Assembly: GCF_009832745.1 (NCBI RefSeq)
Contig: NZ_VRMJ01000041.1
Location: 129,001 to 193,000, forward strand
From: Polaribacter septentrionalilitoris
Lineage (GTDB): Bacteria > Bacteroidota > Bacteroidia > Flavobacteriales > Flavobacteriaceae
DNA: 64,000 bases
Direction of reading: 5' to 3'
Shown: positions 17,337 through 26,924 of the stretch, piece after piece
How the letters are laid out: each line of letters opens with the position of its first letter
Position numbering within the stretch: the stretch's first letter is position 1
Program-made: the position numbers and the translations under genes
Notes under the pieces: model-generated
Seen by the model: only the letters and a program-made list of their open reading frames with translations
Database searches by the model: none
Told to the model about the DNA's origin: nothing

Positions 17337-18374
17337 TTGATAAAAGCTGAATACAAAAAATACATTCTTATTTTTAAAAATCCAAGTGGAACATCACGTG
17401 GAATTTTAAGAACCAAAGAAACGTGGTTTATCATTTTAAAAGAAGGTGATAAAATAGGTTTTGGAGAAACAGGTTTGTTTAGAGGTTTAAGTGTTGATAA
17501 TGTTGCTGATTATGAAAAAAAACTAAACTGGGTTTGTGAAAATATCCACTTAGACTTAAATAAGTTATTGGTTGAATTGATTCATTTTCCTTCAATTCAA
17601 TTTGGTTTAGAACAAGCTTTTTTATCTCTACAAAGCAATACTCCTTATGAGTTATTTCCTTCAGAATTTACAAGCGGAAAAGAATCCATTAACATAAATG
17701 GATTGGTTTGGATGGGAGACAAATCTTTTATGAAAAAACAAATACAAGAGAAACTAAAAACTGGTTTTTCTTGTATAAAGATGAAAATTGGTGCGATTGA
17801 TTTTGATACAGAAGTAGATTTATTAAAATCCATCAGAAAAGAATTTTCATCCAAAGAAATAGAATTACGAGTAGATGCAAATGGTGCTTTTTCTTCGAAT
17901 GAAGCTTTAGAGAAATTACAAATATTATCAGAATTAGAATTGCACTCTATAGAACAGCCCATTAAACAAGGACAGCTTCAAGAAATGGCACGTTTGTGTG
18001 AACAAACACCTTTGCCAATAGCCTTGGATGAGGAATTGATAGGGGTGTTTACAGAGGATAAAAAAAAGGCAATTATTAAAAGTATAAATCCTCAATATGT
18101 CATTTTAAAACCAAGTTTAATTGGTGGTTTTAAAGGGAGTAAAGAATGGATTAAATTTGCTGAAGAAAATAATACTAGTTGGTGGATTACATCAGCTTTA
18201 GAAAGCAATATAGGGCTAAATGCAATAGCACAATTTACCTACACTTTACAAAATAAAATGCCACAAGGTTTAGGAACAGGAGGTTTGTTTACAAACAATT
18301 TTGAAAGTCCGTTAGAAGTTAAAAACGGAAACTTAACGTATTGTAAAGGTAAAAAATGGAATTTTAATATATAA
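17337..18374 (+). CDS. menC: o-Succinylbenzoate synthase
   Basis: A 345-residue enolase-superfamily enzyme that dehydrates SHCHC to o-succinylbenzoate in menaquinone synthesis. The barrel motifs are present: CIKMKIG with the acid/base lysine, LRVDANGAF with the first metal aspartate, SIEQPIKQG, ALDEEL, and YVILKPSLIGG with the second lysine. The start is TTG at 17337; no ATG is available before the conserved N-terminus, and the previous gene ends only 6 nt upstream. Confidence 0.88.
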   Translation: MIKAEYKKYILIFKNPSGTSRGILRTKETWFIILKEGDKIGFGETGLFRGLSVDNVADYEKKLNWVCENIHLDLNKLLVELIHFPSIQFGLEQAFLSLQSNTPYELFPSEFTSGKESININGLVWMGDKSFMKKQIQEKLKTGFSCIKMKIGAIDFDTEVDLLKSIRKEFSSKEIELRVDANGAFSSNEALEKLQILSELELHSIEQPIKQGQLQEMARLCEQTPLPIALDEELIGVFTEDKKKAIIKSINPQYVILKPSLIGGFKGSKEWIKFAEENNTSWWITSALESNIGLNAIAQFTYTLQNKMPQGLGTGGLFTNNFESPLEVKNGNLTYCKGKKWNFNI

Positions 18375-18376
18375 CA

Positions 18377-19354
18377 ATGAATTTTATACAACAAGCATAT
18401 AAAGGAAATAGAGAATGGTACTTTTGGTTACTAACCCTTTTTTTAGCATTTATTGGCTGGCAAATAGTTGGGGTTATTCCTTTGTTTTTGGTAGCATTTA
18501 ATGCATCTAGTGGTTTAGCAGAGTTTACCAAAGCTGCAGAAGATAGTTTTATGTCTTTAGGTATAAACAGTAATCTGTTTTTATTTTTAATAATTTTCTC
18601 TTTTGCTTGCGGATTATTATTGCTATTTGTTGGTGTTAAATACATCCATAAAAGAAGTATTACATCTCTAATTACAAGTAGAGACAAAATTGACTGGAAT
18701 CGTATTAAATTCGGTTTTTTATCTTGGGGAATTCTTGCTGTAATAAGTATTGTCATAGGAATTTATCTTGCACCAGAGAATTATGTTTGGAATTTTAGAA
18801 CTATTCCTTTCTTTACTTTGCTTGTGATCTCTTTTTTGTTTCTACCATTGCAAACAAGTTTTGAGGAATTATTATTTAGAGGATATCTAATGCAAGGAAT
18901 TGGGGCACTTATTAAAAATCGATGGTTTCCATTAATTTTTACTTCGGTTTTATTTGGGCTGTTACATGGTGCAAATCCAGAAGTAGAAAAGTTAGGGTAT
19001 ATTTCTATGGTATTCTACATTGGTACTGGTTTTTTCTACGGATTAACTACACTTATGGATGAAGGTACAGAACTGGCTTTGGGTTTACATGCTGCAAATA
19101 ATATTATTGCTGCATTTTTTGTGACTACAGATTGGACGGTTTTTCAAACAGATGCACTCTATATTGATACTTCAGAGCCATCTGTAGGTTGGGAAATGTT
19201 TTTTCCGGTTTTGGTTTTATATCCTTTAATGTTATTCTTTTTCTCCAAAAAATATGGATGGAAAAACTGGATGGAAAAGCTTACAGGTAAAATTGAACAG
19301 CCAATTTCTTTGAACAGTAATTCTATAATTTTAGATAATGTTGAAGCAGAATAG
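18377..19354 (+). CDS. CPBP family intramembrane glutamic endopeptidase
   Basis: A 325-residue membrane protein with about eight hydrophobic segments. The CPBP (Abi/RCE1-like) motifs are present: TSFEELLFRGYLMQG (glutamates near residue 161), a second motif FGLLHGANPE, and AANNIIAAF near the end. These proteins cleave CAAX-like or membrane substrates; the target here is unknown. Two nt after menC, and its 3' end overlaps the menE start by 17 nt, so translation is probably coupled. Confidence 0.85.
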   Translation: MNFIQQAYKGNREWYFWLLTLFLAFIGWQIVGVIPLFLVAFNASSGLAEFTKAAEDSFMSLGINSNLFLFLIIFSFACGLLLLFVGVKYIHKRSITSLITSRDKIDWNRIKFGFLSWGILAVISIVIGIYLAPENYVWNFRTIPFFTLLVISFLFLPLQTSFEELLFRGYLMQGIGALIKNRWFPLIFTSVLFGLLHGANPEVEKLGYISMVFYIGTGFFYGLTTLMDEGTELALGLHAANNIIAAFFVTTDWTVFQTDALYIDTSEPSVGWEMFFPVLVLYPLMLFFFSKKYGWKNWMEKLTGKIEQPISLNSNSIILDNVEAE

Positions 19355-20399
19355 CTTCCATAAAGATTTTAAACTTAATAATAATTCATTTTCTTCTGTT
19401 GATGAACTATTGGCTTTTTCTTGTACTATTTCTGATGAGATTTATTCCTTTTTAAATAGTTGGTTTTCTAGTTCAAATACTATTTCTGTACAAACTTCAG
19501 GGTCAACAGGTATACCAAAACCCATTTTATTGAAAAAACAGCAGATGATAAATTCTGCTTTAGCTACAGGCGATTTTTTTGATACTAAAGAAAATACATT
19601 GGCACTTTTATGTCTATCACCAGCATATATTGCAGGTAAAATGATGTTGGTAAGAGCTATAACTTTAGGTTGGCATTTAGACGTAATTACACCAGATGCG
19701 AATCCTTTGCAGAACTTAGATAAATATTATGATTTCACTGCAATGGTCCCTTTACAGTTAAAAAACTCAATTACTTATTTATCTAATGTCAAGAAAATAA
19801 TTGTTGGTGGAGGTGTAGTTTCAAATGAGTTACAAGATCAAATTCAAAACACAAAGTGTAAGGTTTTTGCAACTTATGGAATGACAGAAACTATAACGCA
19901 TATTGCTATTAAACCATTAAATAATCAACCTGATGAAATGCTGAGTTGTGGTAAAAAATCTTTTTATGAAATATTGCCCAATATTCAAATTTATAAAGAT
20001 AAAAGAGATTGTTTAGTTATTGAGGCACCAAAAGTTTCTGATGAAATCATATTTACAAATGATGTAGTTGATTTAATATCAGACACAAAATTTGAATGGT
20101 TGGGTAGACATGATCATGTGATTAATTCTGGAGGAGTTAAACTGTATCCAGAAAAAATTGAAGAAAAATTATCCAAAATCATCTCAAACCGTTTTTTTGT
20201 AGCTGGTATTCCTGATGCAGTTTTTGGAGAAAAACTAATTGTAATTATTGAGGGGCAAGAAATAGATTTGGACTTTAATTCAGTTAATTTATCAAAATTT
20301 GAAAAACCTAAAAAGGTTTATTTTATTCAAAATTTTAAAGAGACAATAACAAAAAAAATCCAACGTAAAAAAACATTGGATTTAGTTTTTTTTGGTTAA
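19338..20399 (+). CDS. menE: AMP-binding o-succinylbenzoate-CoA ligase
   Basis: A 353-residue acyl-adenylate-forming enzyme. The P-loop is TSGSTGIPKP near residue 54, the A5 motif is ATYGMTETITH, and the WLGRHDHVINSGGVKLYPEKIEE segment carries the A7/A8 aspartate and glycine-rich hinge. The C-terminal lysine lies in KKIQRKKT. It is shorter than the usual 450-480 residues, which is normal for MenE in Bacteroidota. The context with menA and menC supports OSB-CoA ligase rather than a general acyl-CoA ligase. Confidence 0.85.
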   Translation: MLKQNSFHKDFKLNNNSFSSVDELLAFSCTISDEIYSFLNSWFSSSNTISVQTSGSTGIPKPILLKKQQMINSALATGDFFDTKENTLALLCLSPAYIAGKMMLVRAITLGWHLDVITPDANPLQNLDKYYDFTAMVPLQLKNSITYLSNVKKIIVGGGVVSNELQDQIQNTKCKVFATYGMTETITHIAIKPLNNQPDEMLSCGKKSFYEILPNIQIYKDKRDCLVIEAPKVSDEIIFTNDVVDLISDTKFEWLGRHDHVINSGGVKLYPEKIEEKLSKIISNRFFVAGIPDAVFGEKLIVIIEGQEIDLDFNSVNLSKFEKPKKVYFIQNFKETITKKIQRKKTLDLVFFG

Positions 20400-20612
20400 A
20401 GTATTAGTAAGTAGTCTCTTAAGTGTTATTTTTAAAATGGTTAATTTCTTTTATATCAATAAAGATTAATGAGATTTTTAATTAAGAATATGTGAATTTG
20501 TTTAGCAAAGTCTTGTTTTAAATAGGAAAACTATATTATATTTGAATTTTAATTAAGGATTTTATATGTAATAACGATATTAGGGGGTTTAACTTATTGC
20601 ATTAAATTCAAT

Positions 20613-20643
20613 AAAAAAGTCGTGATCTAAATCACGACTTTTT
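20613..20643. terminator. Bidirectional terminator between menE and ppx/gppA
   Basis: Perfect 13-bp stem (AAAAAGTCGTGAT / ATCACGACTTTTT) with a CTAA loop. It ends the men operon and also the convergent minus-strand transcript. The rest of 20400-20664 is AT-rich and I see no gene in it. Confidence 0.88.
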
Positions 20644-20664
20644 GCTTCTTATAAAGTAAAAAAA

Positions 20665-21561
20665 CTAAATTTTATTATAAAATAAGCTTTTAATAATACC
20701 ATCTGAAAGTCCTATTTTTGGGACGTATATTTTTCTTGCTCCACTCCATTTCATAGCAGATAAATAGATTTTTGTTGCTGGTATAATAACATCTGCTCTA
20801 TCTGGATTTAAACTTAACTCAGAAATTCTTTGTTCGTAAGTCATTTGTTTTAAAAATTGATATTGCGCTCCTAGATATATGTAAGAAATAGGTTTTCCTT
20901 CAGATCTACCAGACATTTTAAATAATTTGTTAATGTTGCCTCCAGAACCAATTAGAGATATTTTCTTAAGTCCTTTAGTATTCTTTTTTATCCATTTTTC
21001 AACATCAGCAAAAATTTCTTTGTTCACAGATTTTTTATTGTTTATTAAACGAACTGTACCCATTTTAAAAGATTTTGAAGCAATGATTTTACCATCAGAA
21101 AAAATAGTAAATTCTGTACTACCACCTCCAACATCAACATACAAATAAGATTTATGACCACTAATTAAATTATCTAAATCTGTAGATGAAATAATTGCAG
21201 CTTCTTCTTTACCGCCAATAATATCAATATTAATTCCTGTTTCTTTGTTAATTCTTGCAACAACATCTTTTCCGTTAGCAGCTTCTCTCATAGCAGAAGT
21301 TGCACAGGCTTTATAACGTTCAACACCATGAACATCCATGAGTAATTTGAAAGCGCTCATAGCATTAACCATTCTTATTTGGTTTTTCTCACTGATTTGA
21401 CCACCAACAAAAGCATCTGCACCTAAACGAATAGGTACACGAATTAATGCAGATTTTTTAAACTGAGGTTCTTTGTCATCAGAAACGATAACATTAGATA
21501 CCAATAATCTTATGGCGTTAGAACCAATATCTATGGCCCCGTATTTTTTAATTTCTAACAA
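20665..21561 (-). CDS. Ppx/GppA family phosphatase
   Basis: A 298-residue ASKHA-fold enzyme related to exopolyphosphatase and guanosine-pentaphosphate phosphohydrolase. Motifs are AIDIGSNAIRLLVSN at the N-terminus (phosphate 1 loop), ACATSAMREAANG, the phosphate 2 loop YLYVDVGGGSTEF, and SLIGSGGNINKL. It is of the short form lacking the C-terminal HD-like domain of E. coli Ppx. The start appears to be TTG at 21561, 4 nt after the sixA stop, so the two are translationally linked. Whether polyphosphate or pppGpp is the main substrate cannot be told. Confidence 0.87.
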   Translation of the reverse strand: MLEIKKYGAIDIGSNAIRLLVSNVIVSDDKEPQFKKSALIRVPIRLGADAFVGGQISEKNQIRMVNAMSAFKLLMDVHGVERYKACATSAMREAANGKDVVARINKETGINIDIIGGKEEAAIISSTDLDNLISGHKSYLYVDVGGGSTEFTIFSDGKIIASKSFKMGTVRLINNKKSVNKEIFADVEKWIKKNTKGLKKISLIGSGGNINKLFKMSGRSEGKPISYIYLGAQYQFLKQMTYEQRISELSLNPDRADVIIPATKIYLSAMKWSGARKIYVPKIGLSDGIIKSLFYNKI

Positions 21562-21565
21562 ACTT

Positions 21566-22054
21566 CTATTTATGATTTTTAGGAAATTCTATCATAAAAG
21601 TTTTACCTTTTTTGATGTTTTTCCAGTGTTTTTCATCAAATTTAATTCCAATAATTCCACAAGTAGTTACGTGTGGAATCGGTTTGTTTCCAAACTTATT
21701 TACAAAAGTATTAATTCCGTGGTCATGACTAAAAATAATTGCCGAATTGAATCCATCATCTAAAGCACAAACCGTTTTTACCAAATAGCCATCACTAAAA
21801 CTATACAATTGCCTGTTAATTTGTAAGTTGGCTAATGGATAACCTAAATTTTCACAAAAAATAACGGCAGTATGTAGTGCTCTATTTGCACTGCTAGACA
21901 CAAAAACGTCAGGTCTTTTAACTTTTTTGCTTAAAAATTTAGACATTAAATGCGCATCTTTTATTCCTCTTTTTTTTAGAGGCCTATCAATATCTTCTAT
22001 ACCAGCGTATTCCCAGGAAGATTTTGCATGTCTAACAATGTATAAAGTTTTCAT
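21566..22054 (-). CDS. sixA: SixA-like histidine phosphatase
   Basis: A 162-residue histidine-phosphatase (phosphoglycerate-mutase-like) protein. The catalytic RHG-type motif is YIVRHAKSSW at residues 6-15, with DRPLKKRG, SSSANRALHTA (second arginine) and IIFSHDHGINTF (second histidine). Length and motifs fit SixA, which dephosphorylates phosphohistidine on signalling or PTS proteins. Paired with the Ppx/GppA gene, which is frequent in Flavobacteriia. Confidence 0.82.
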   Translation of the reverse strand: MKTLYIVRHAKSSWEYAGIEDIDRPLKKRGIKDAHLMSKFLSKKVKRPDVFVSSSANRALHTAVIFCENLGYPLANLQINRQLYSFSDGYLVKTVCALDDGFNSAIIFSHDHGINTFVNKFGNKPIPHVTTCGIIGIKFDEKHWKNIKKGKTFMIEFPKNHK

Positions 22055-22088
22055 TCAATTTTGATTGTTGATGTGTAAATATAAAAAT

Positions 22089-22736
22089 TTATGGAGCTAA
22101 TCGTTCTAATTTCCAAGAAAAATCTTTTTCTAAAGTATATCGAATTCTATCGTGCATTCTGTTAGGTCTCCCTTGCCAAAACTCTATAGAAATCGGTTTT
22201 ACGAGATAACCACCCCAATGAGGAGGTCTTTCAATTTCTTTACCTTCAAAATTTCTTTCAAACATTTTTAAGTTTTTATCCAATTCCTCTCGTGAAGAAA
22301 CTACTGTACTTTGATTAGATGCCCAAGCACCTAATTTACTTCCATCAGGTCTTGACTCAAAATAACCATCAGAAAGGTTTTCTGCTAATTTTTCTGCTTT
22401 ACCTTTAATAATGATTTGCTGCTCTAAAGCAGGCCAAAAGAAGGCCAAACAAATGTTATTATTTGCTGCAATTGCTTTTCCTTTTTCTGATGTATAGTTG
22501 GTGTAAAAAATAAAACCCTCCCAAGTAACTCTTTTTAATAGAACCACTCTGTTTTTTGGGAAACCGTCTAAACCTAAAGTAGAAACATGCATAGCATTGG
22601 TTTCTTCTACGGAATTAGATTCATCAGCATTTCTAAACCAGGTTTGAAATAATTCCATAGGATTTTCAGGACAATTGCTCTCTAAAAGTTCTTGTTTTTC
22701 GTATGATTTACGGTAGTTTGATAAGTCTTTAGCCAT
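22089..22736 (-). CDS. pdxH: Pyridoxamine 5'-phosphate oxidase
   Basis: A 215-residue FMN-dependent oxidase forming pyridoxal 5'-phosphate. It shows the conserved N-terminal NPMELFQTWF, the FMN-binding RVVLLKRVTWEGFIFYTNY and the C-terminal substrate segment EFWQGRPNRMHDRIRY ending in RLAP. Full length. Its start overlaps the stop of the upstream symporter gene by 8 nt. PLP is also the cofactor of HemL in the haem cluster, but no regulatory link is visible. Confidence 0.95.
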   Translation of the reverse strand: MAKDLSNYRKSYEKQELLESNCPENPMELFQTWFRNADESNSVEETNAMHVSTLGLDGFPKNRVVLLKRVTWEGFIFYTNYTSEKGKAIAANNNICLAFFWPALEQQIIIKGKAEKLAENLSDGYFESRPDGSKLGAWASNQSTVVSSREELDKNLKMFERNFEGKEIERPPHWGGYLVKPISIEFWQGRPNRMHDRIRYTLEKDFSWKLERLAP

Positions 22737-24171
22737 TTACTTTTCTTTTAAACAAAGATAATCCAATAAAGGTTAAAAAACCATTTAATATTAAAACGAA
22801 AAAACCAAAATCGAAATTAAAAAATTGTAAACTATGATAACTAATAATGAAAGTTAAAACAGGGGCTAACAAACAAATAAAAGGTACCATTTTGTCTTTT
22901 ACATTCACTTTGGTAAAGAGTCCAAAAGCATATAAACCTAATAATGGGCCATAAGTATAACCTGCTGCTTTAAAAATATTGGCAATCACACTTTCATCTG
23001 CAATAAAATATTTAAAGATTAAGATGATCAACACTAAAACTATAGAAAATACGATGTGAATTTTCTTTCTAATTTTTTCTTGGCGTTTTTTATCCTCTTT
23101 TTTATCAATCTCTAGGATGTCTATACTAAAAGAAGTGGTTAAAGATGTTAAGGCAGAATCTGCACTTGAGTATGCAGCAGCAATTAATCCCAATAAAAAG
23201 AATAGGGCAGTAGCTAACCCTAAATTTCCTTGCGTAGCAATTAATGGAAAGAGTTGGTCTTTGTGCGCATCAATCCCATTTTTTTGAGCATAATCTGTTA
23301 GTAAAACTCCCAAAGCTAAAAAGAAAAAATTAACAATGACTAACACAATAGTAAACCAAAACATGTTTTTTTGAGCATCTTTTAAGTTTCTGCATGTTAG
23401 GTTTTTTTGCATCATATCTTGATCTAAACCTGTCATCACAACTGCAATAAAAGCACCTGATAAAAACTGTTTCCAAAAATAATTTCCTGCACTAACATCA
23501 TCAAAAAAGAATATCTTAGAAAGTTTGCTTTCTGATACATAGCTAAATAAACTATCAATTTGCATTTCATCAGAAATAGTATAAATACAAACGCCTACTG
23601 CTATTAACATGAATAAAGTTTGTAAGGTATCTGTCCAAACAATCGTTTTAATTCCTCCTTTAAAAGTGTACAGCCAAATCAATAAAATAGTGATAGAAAC
23701 TGTTACCCAAAACGGAATTCCATAGGCATCAAACAAAATAACTTGTAACACATTTGCAACTAAAAACAACCTGAAAGCTGCTCCAATTGTTCTAGAAAGT
23801 AGAAAGAAACTTGCTCCGGTTTTGTAAGAATATCGTCCAAAACGATCTTCTAAATAGGTGTAAATTGATGTTAGGTTTAGTTTGTAATAGAGCGGTAGTA
23901 GAATCAATCCAATAATAGCATAACCAACTACATAACCCAAAACCATCTGAAAATAACTCATGCTTTGTGCTTCTACCCAACCAGGAACAGAGATAAAAGT
24001 AACACCAGAAAGTGATGCTCCAATCATTCCAAATGCCACCAAATACCATGGTGATGAGTTGTTGGCCTTAAAAAAAGTTTTATTATCCGCAGATTTCCCT
24101 GTGATGAATGATATGAAAATCAACACTGAAAAGTAAGCTACAATTAATAGAATTATATATTGTGGTTGCAT
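22729..24171 (-). CDS. Sodium:solute symporter (SSS family)
   Basis: A 480-residue membrane protein with about 13 hydrophobic helices and the SSS-fold signature. The N-terminal SSPWYLVAFGMIGASLSGVTFISVPG contains the sodium-site helix, and later come LDQDMMQKNLTCRN and AAYSSADSALTSLTTSFSIDI. The transported solute cannot be deduced. Upstream of pdxH with an 8-nt overlap, so they form one transcript. A palindromic spacer separates it from the divergent recR. Confidence 0.9.
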   Translation of the reverse strand: MQPQYIILLIVAYFSVLIFISFITGKSADNKTFFKANNSSPWYLVAFGMIGASLSGVTFISVPGWVEAQSMSYFQMVLGYVVGYAIIGLILLPLYYKLNLTSIYTYLEDRFGRYSYKTGASFFLLSRTIGAAFRLFLVANVLQVILFDAYGIPFWVTVSITILLIWLYTFKGGIKTIVWTDTLQTLFMLIAVGVCIYTISDEMQIDSLFSYVSESKLSKIFFFDDVSAGNYFWKQFLSGAFIAVVMTGLDQDMMQKNLTCRNLKDAQKNMFWFTIVLVIVNFFFLALGVLLTDYAQKNGIDAHKDQLFPLIATQGNLGLATALFFLLGLIAAAYSSADSALTSLTTSFSIDILEIDKKEDKKRQEKIRKKIHIVFSIVLVLIILIFKYFIADESVIANIFKAAGYTYGPLLGLYAFGLFTKVNVKDKMVPFICLLAPVLTFIISYHSLQFFNFDFGFFVLILNGFLTFIGLSLFKRKVNG

Positions 24172-24176
24172 CTTTT

Positions 24177-24262
24177 AATTACGAATTATAAATTGTGAAT
24201 TACGAATATAATCTATTTAAAAAATAATGCAATATTTTATAATTCGTAATTGATAATTCATA
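24177..24262. repeat. Long inverted repeat in the symporter/recR divergent spacer
   Basis: AATTACGAATTATAAA (24177-24192) is the exact complement of TTTATAATTCGTAATT (24236-24251), a 16-bp stem with a 43-nt loop that itself holds further AATTACGAAT copies. The right side continues into AATTGATAATTCATAATTT, shared with the spacer at 13978-13996. It extends to within 12 nt of the recR start. Confidence 0.65.
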
Positions 24263-24273
24263 ATTTAGCCACT

Positions 24274-24891
24274 ATGGATTTTTCATCGAAATTGTTAGAA
24301 AATGCTGTGAACGAAGTGTCTCGTTTACCAGGAATTGGTAAAAGAACAGCCTTACGTTTGGTGTTGCATTTGCTAAAGCAACCTTCAGAACATACAAAGT
24401 ATTTATCAGAGGCACTTTTGCATTTACGAAATGATGTAAAAACCTGCGAAAAATGCCATAATATTTCTGATACTATTTTATGTGATATTTGCCAAAACCC
24501 AAAAAGAAATGCAGAAATAGTTTGTGTTGTAGAAGATATTAGAGATGTAATGGCGATAGAAAGTACTTCTCAGTTTAATGGTTTGTATCATGTTTTAGGT
24601 GGAAAAATTTCTCCCATAGAAGGTATTGGTCCTCAAAATTTAGAAATAGATTCCTTGGTAAATAAGATAGAAAATGGAGAAATTAAAGAACTAATTTTCG
24701 CATTAAGTTCTACAATGGAAGGTGATACAACTAACTTTTACATCTTTAAACAAATAGAAAAATTTGAGATTACAACGTCTACGATTGCAAGAGGAATTTC
24801 TGTTGGTGATGAATTAGAATATGCAGATGAAGTTACTTTAGGTAGATCTATTGTGAATAGAATTCCTTTTGAGCAGAGCATAAAGGGTTGA
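24274..24891 (+). CDS. recR: Recombination mediator RecR
   Basis: A 205-residue protein acting with RecF/RecO to load RecA at gaps. The helix-hairpin-helix is [15 protein letters not shown] near residue 20, the four-cysteine zinc finger is [16 protein letters not shown] near 57-72, and the TOPRIM domain opens with [14 protein letters not shown]. The ATG at 24274 gives the canonical N-terminus [12 protein letters not shown]; the TTG at 24250 lies in the palindrome and is rejected. Confidence 0.96.
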   Translation: MDFSSKLLENAVNEVSRLPGIGKRTALRLVLHLLKQPSEHTKYLSEALLHLRNDVKTCEKCHNISDTILCDICQNPKRNAEIVCVVEDIRDVMAIESTSQFNGLYHVLGGKISPIEGIGPQNLEIDSLVNKIENGEIKELIFALSSTMEGDTTNFYIFKQIEKFEITTSTIARGISVGDELEYADEVTLGRSIVNRIPFEQSIKG

Positions 24892-24893
24892 TT

Positions 24894-26144
24894 TTAATCT
24901 TTGTCTAAAACAACAGTTTTACTCATTTTAACTTTATGTTTTTTAAATGAATAAAATGCCATAAAAGCACTAATTATCATTAAAATTGCAGCCAGTAAAA
25001 ATGGAGCTCCAGCAAACTCAAAAGGAGCATCATCATTTGTGAAATAATAAAAAATACCTGTCATTAAAGGTGGACCAACAATAGCAGAAGCACTCATTAA
25101 ACTAGTTAATGTTCCTTGAATTTCTCCTTGTTCTGTTTCAGGAACTTGTATAGAAATTACAGCTTGTAAAGCGGGTCCTGCAATTCCTCCCAAACAATAA
25201 GGAATTAAAAAGACAAACATCATCCAGCTATCAGTAGCAAAAGCAAAAAGAAGCATTCCTAAACTGTATAAAAAGAAACCTACGTAAATACTTTTTTCAT
25301 TACCTAATCTTGGGTTTATCCATCGTATTAAAACACCTTGAACCAAAGCAACACATAAGCCAATCATCCCTAAAGAAAGCCCAACCATTTTTTCATCCCA
25401 ATTAAATTTATACATTGAAAAATAACTCCAATTGCTTTGAATAGCGTGAGAAGCTACATATAAAATGAACATTGCCAACACCAAACCAATTAGTTTTGGG
25501 TATTTTTTTAAACTTATAAAGCTACCAACAGGATTTGCTCTTTTGATGTTAAAATCTCTTCTTTTTTCTTTGGATAAAGATTCAGGAAGGATAAAATAAC
25601 CGTACAGGAAATTGATAAAACATAAAACAGCTGTTGCGTAAAAAGGAACTCTTGCACCATATTGCCCTAGTAAACCACCAATAACTGGGCCAATAATAAA
25701 TCCTAAGCCAAAAGCTGCTCCAATCATTCCAAAGTTTTTAGCTCTATTTTCAGGCGTGCTAATATCTGCAATATAAGCTGATGCAGTTGTGATGCTTGCA
25801 CCAGTAACACCAGCTATAATTCGTCCAATAAATAACCAAGTAATTGTAGGTGCTAATGCTAGTAAGATATAGTCTAATGTAAATCCGAATAAAGAAATTA
25901 AAATGATAGGTCTTCGTCCATATTTATCACTTAGATTACCAACAACAGGCGCAAAAATAAATTGTGTAATGGCGTAGGCAAAAGTTAACCAACCACCAAT
26001 TTTTGCAGCTTCACTAATATCACCTTGAATGAGTTCTTCAATCAAACCAGGAATTACAGGAATGATAATTCCCCATCCAATAACATCAATTAACATTGTG
26101 ACAAAGATGAAACCTAAAGCAGCTTGCTTTTTATTTTTTTTCAT
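24894..26144 (-). CDS. MFS transporter, TCR/Tet subfamily
   Basis: A 416-residue major-facilitator exporter with twelve predicted helices. Motif A is [16 protein letters not shown] near residues 69-84, and the antiporter motif C region is [15 protein letters not shown]. The layout resembles TetA-like drug antiporters, but most chromosomal members in Flavobacteriia have no proven drug substrate. It converges on recR with a 2-nt gap, and lies 40 nt downstream of hemJ on the same strand. Confidence 0.88.
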   Translation of the reverse strand: MKKNKKQAALGFIFVTMLIDVIGWGIIIPVIPGLIEELIQGDISEAAKIGGWLTFAYAITQFIFAPVVGNLSDKYGRRPIILISLFGFTLDYILLALAPTITWLFIGRIIAGVTGASITTASAYIADISTPENRAKNFGMIGAAFGLGFIIGPVIGGLLGQYGARVPFYATAVLCFINFLYGYFILPESLSKEKRRDFNIKRANPVGSFISLKKYPKLIGLVLAMFILYVASHAIQSNWSYFSMYKFNWDEKMVGLSLGMIGLCVALVQGVLIRWINPRLGNEKSIYVGFFLYSLGMLLFAFATDSWMMFVFLIPYCLGGIAGPALQAVISIQVPETEQGEIQGTLTSLMSASAIVGPPLMTGIFYYFTNDDAPFEFAGAPFLLAAILMIISAFMAFYSFKKHKVKMSKTVVLDKD

Positions 26145-26184
26145 TGGTGAGTTTGAGGTATCAAATAAAAGAATTATTATTCAA

Positions 26185-26784
26185 TTAGTTGTCCTCAGTA
26201 GAAGTTTTATCAGTTTTTTTTAAGACCTCTTTTTCTGCTTTTTCCCAAGATTTCTTTTCTCTAATTTTCTTGTATAATCTTATAGCTAACATTAATACCA
26301 CTCCAAAAAGTACAATACCTACAACACCCCAAACCCAGTTGATAGCACTTTTTAAAGTGACTAAAAAAACAACTGCAAAGAGAATTAATGTAGCTACTTC
26401 GTTCCAGATTCGTAATTGTAAAGCAGAGTATCTTATAACGTCATTTTGTAATTGTTTGTAGATTCTCTGACAAGAATAATGATAAAAGTATAATGCAAAA
26501 ACAAATGCTAGTTTTACATGCATCCAAGGTTCAGATAAATAATACGGATTTTTATACAACATCCAAAAAGCAAAAAAACTTGCCAAAATAGCTGATGGCC
26601 AAGTAATAATATACCACAAACGTTTGCTCATTAATTTAAACTGAGTTTGTAATATTTTTTTGTCAGGTTGAGGTTTTTTCTCCGCTTCAACATGATAAAT
26701 AAATAATCTAATTATGTAGAATAAACCTGCAAACCAAGTCACTACAAAAATAACGTGCAAAGCTTTTACGTATAAAAAATCCAT
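26185..26784 (-). CDS. hemJ: HemJ-like protoporphyrinogen IX oxidase
   Basis: A 199-residue membrane protein of the UPF0093/CopD-like family with four or more helices. HemJ oxidises protoporphyrinogen IX to protoporphyrin IX. The N-terminal FLYVKALHVIFVVTWFAGLFYIIRLFIYH holds the conserved histidine at residue 10, and the essential lysine lies in WMHVKLAFVF. Neither hemG nor hemY is present in the window, so HemJ supplies the step between HemF and HemH. It has an extra charged C-terminal tail. Located 137 nt downstream of hemH, across a repeat-filled spacer. Confidence 0.85.
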   Translation of the reverse strand: MDFLYVKALHVIFVVTWFAGLFYIIRLFIYHVEAEKKPQPDKKILQTQFKLMSKRLWYIITWPSAILASFFAFWMLYKNPYYLSEPWMHVKLAFVFALYFYHYSCQRIYKQLQNDVIRYSALQLRIWNEVATLILFAVVFLVTLKSAINWVWGVVGIVLFGVVLMLAIRLYKKIREKKSWEKAEKEVLKKTDKTSTEDN

Positions 26785-26797
26785 AATATTATATTTA

Positions 26798-26829
26798 GTT
26801 TCAAAGTTTCAAAGTTTCAAAGTTTCAAG
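26798..26829. repeat. 8-bp tandem repeat, four copies (GTTTCAAA)
   Basis: GTTTCAAA occurs three times exactly, then once as GTTTCAAG, in the hemH-hemJ spacer just upstream of the hemJ start. A short slippage-prone repeat, not a CRISPR. Confidence 0.85.
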
Positions 26830-26835
26830 GTTGAT

Positions 26836-26859
26836 ATTTCTCCTATCGTCGAAATGACA
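26836..26859. repeat. Half copy of the GTCGAAATGACA-type intergenic repeat
   Basis: ATTTCTCCTATCGTCGAAATGACA resembles one arm of the flavobacterial palindromic repeat family also seen at 27985, 32512 and 51305. No matching second arm is present. Confidence 0.5.
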
Positions 26860-26882
26860 TTTGTTAGAAATTTTGATTTTTG

Positions 26883-26924
26883 CTAACTACTAACTACTAA
26901 CTACTAACTACTAACTACTAACTA
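26883..26924. repeat. 7-bp tandem repeat, six copies (CTAACTA), reaching into the hemH stop
   Basis: Six perfect consecutive copies of CTAACTA. The last copy contains CTA at 26922-26924, which on the minus strand is the TAG stop of hemH. Two degenerate units continue to 26938 inside the hemH coding end. Confidence 0.9.

Noticed and set aside
24894-26144. The MFS transporter as a tetracycline resistance gene
   Set aside because: It has the TetA-like architecture but this is shared with many uncharacterised exporters; nothing indicates mobile resistance context.
26798-26924. Tandem repeats in the hemH-hemJ spacer as a CRISPR array
   Set aside because: Units are 7-8 bp and contiguous, without unique spacers; no cas gene is in the window.
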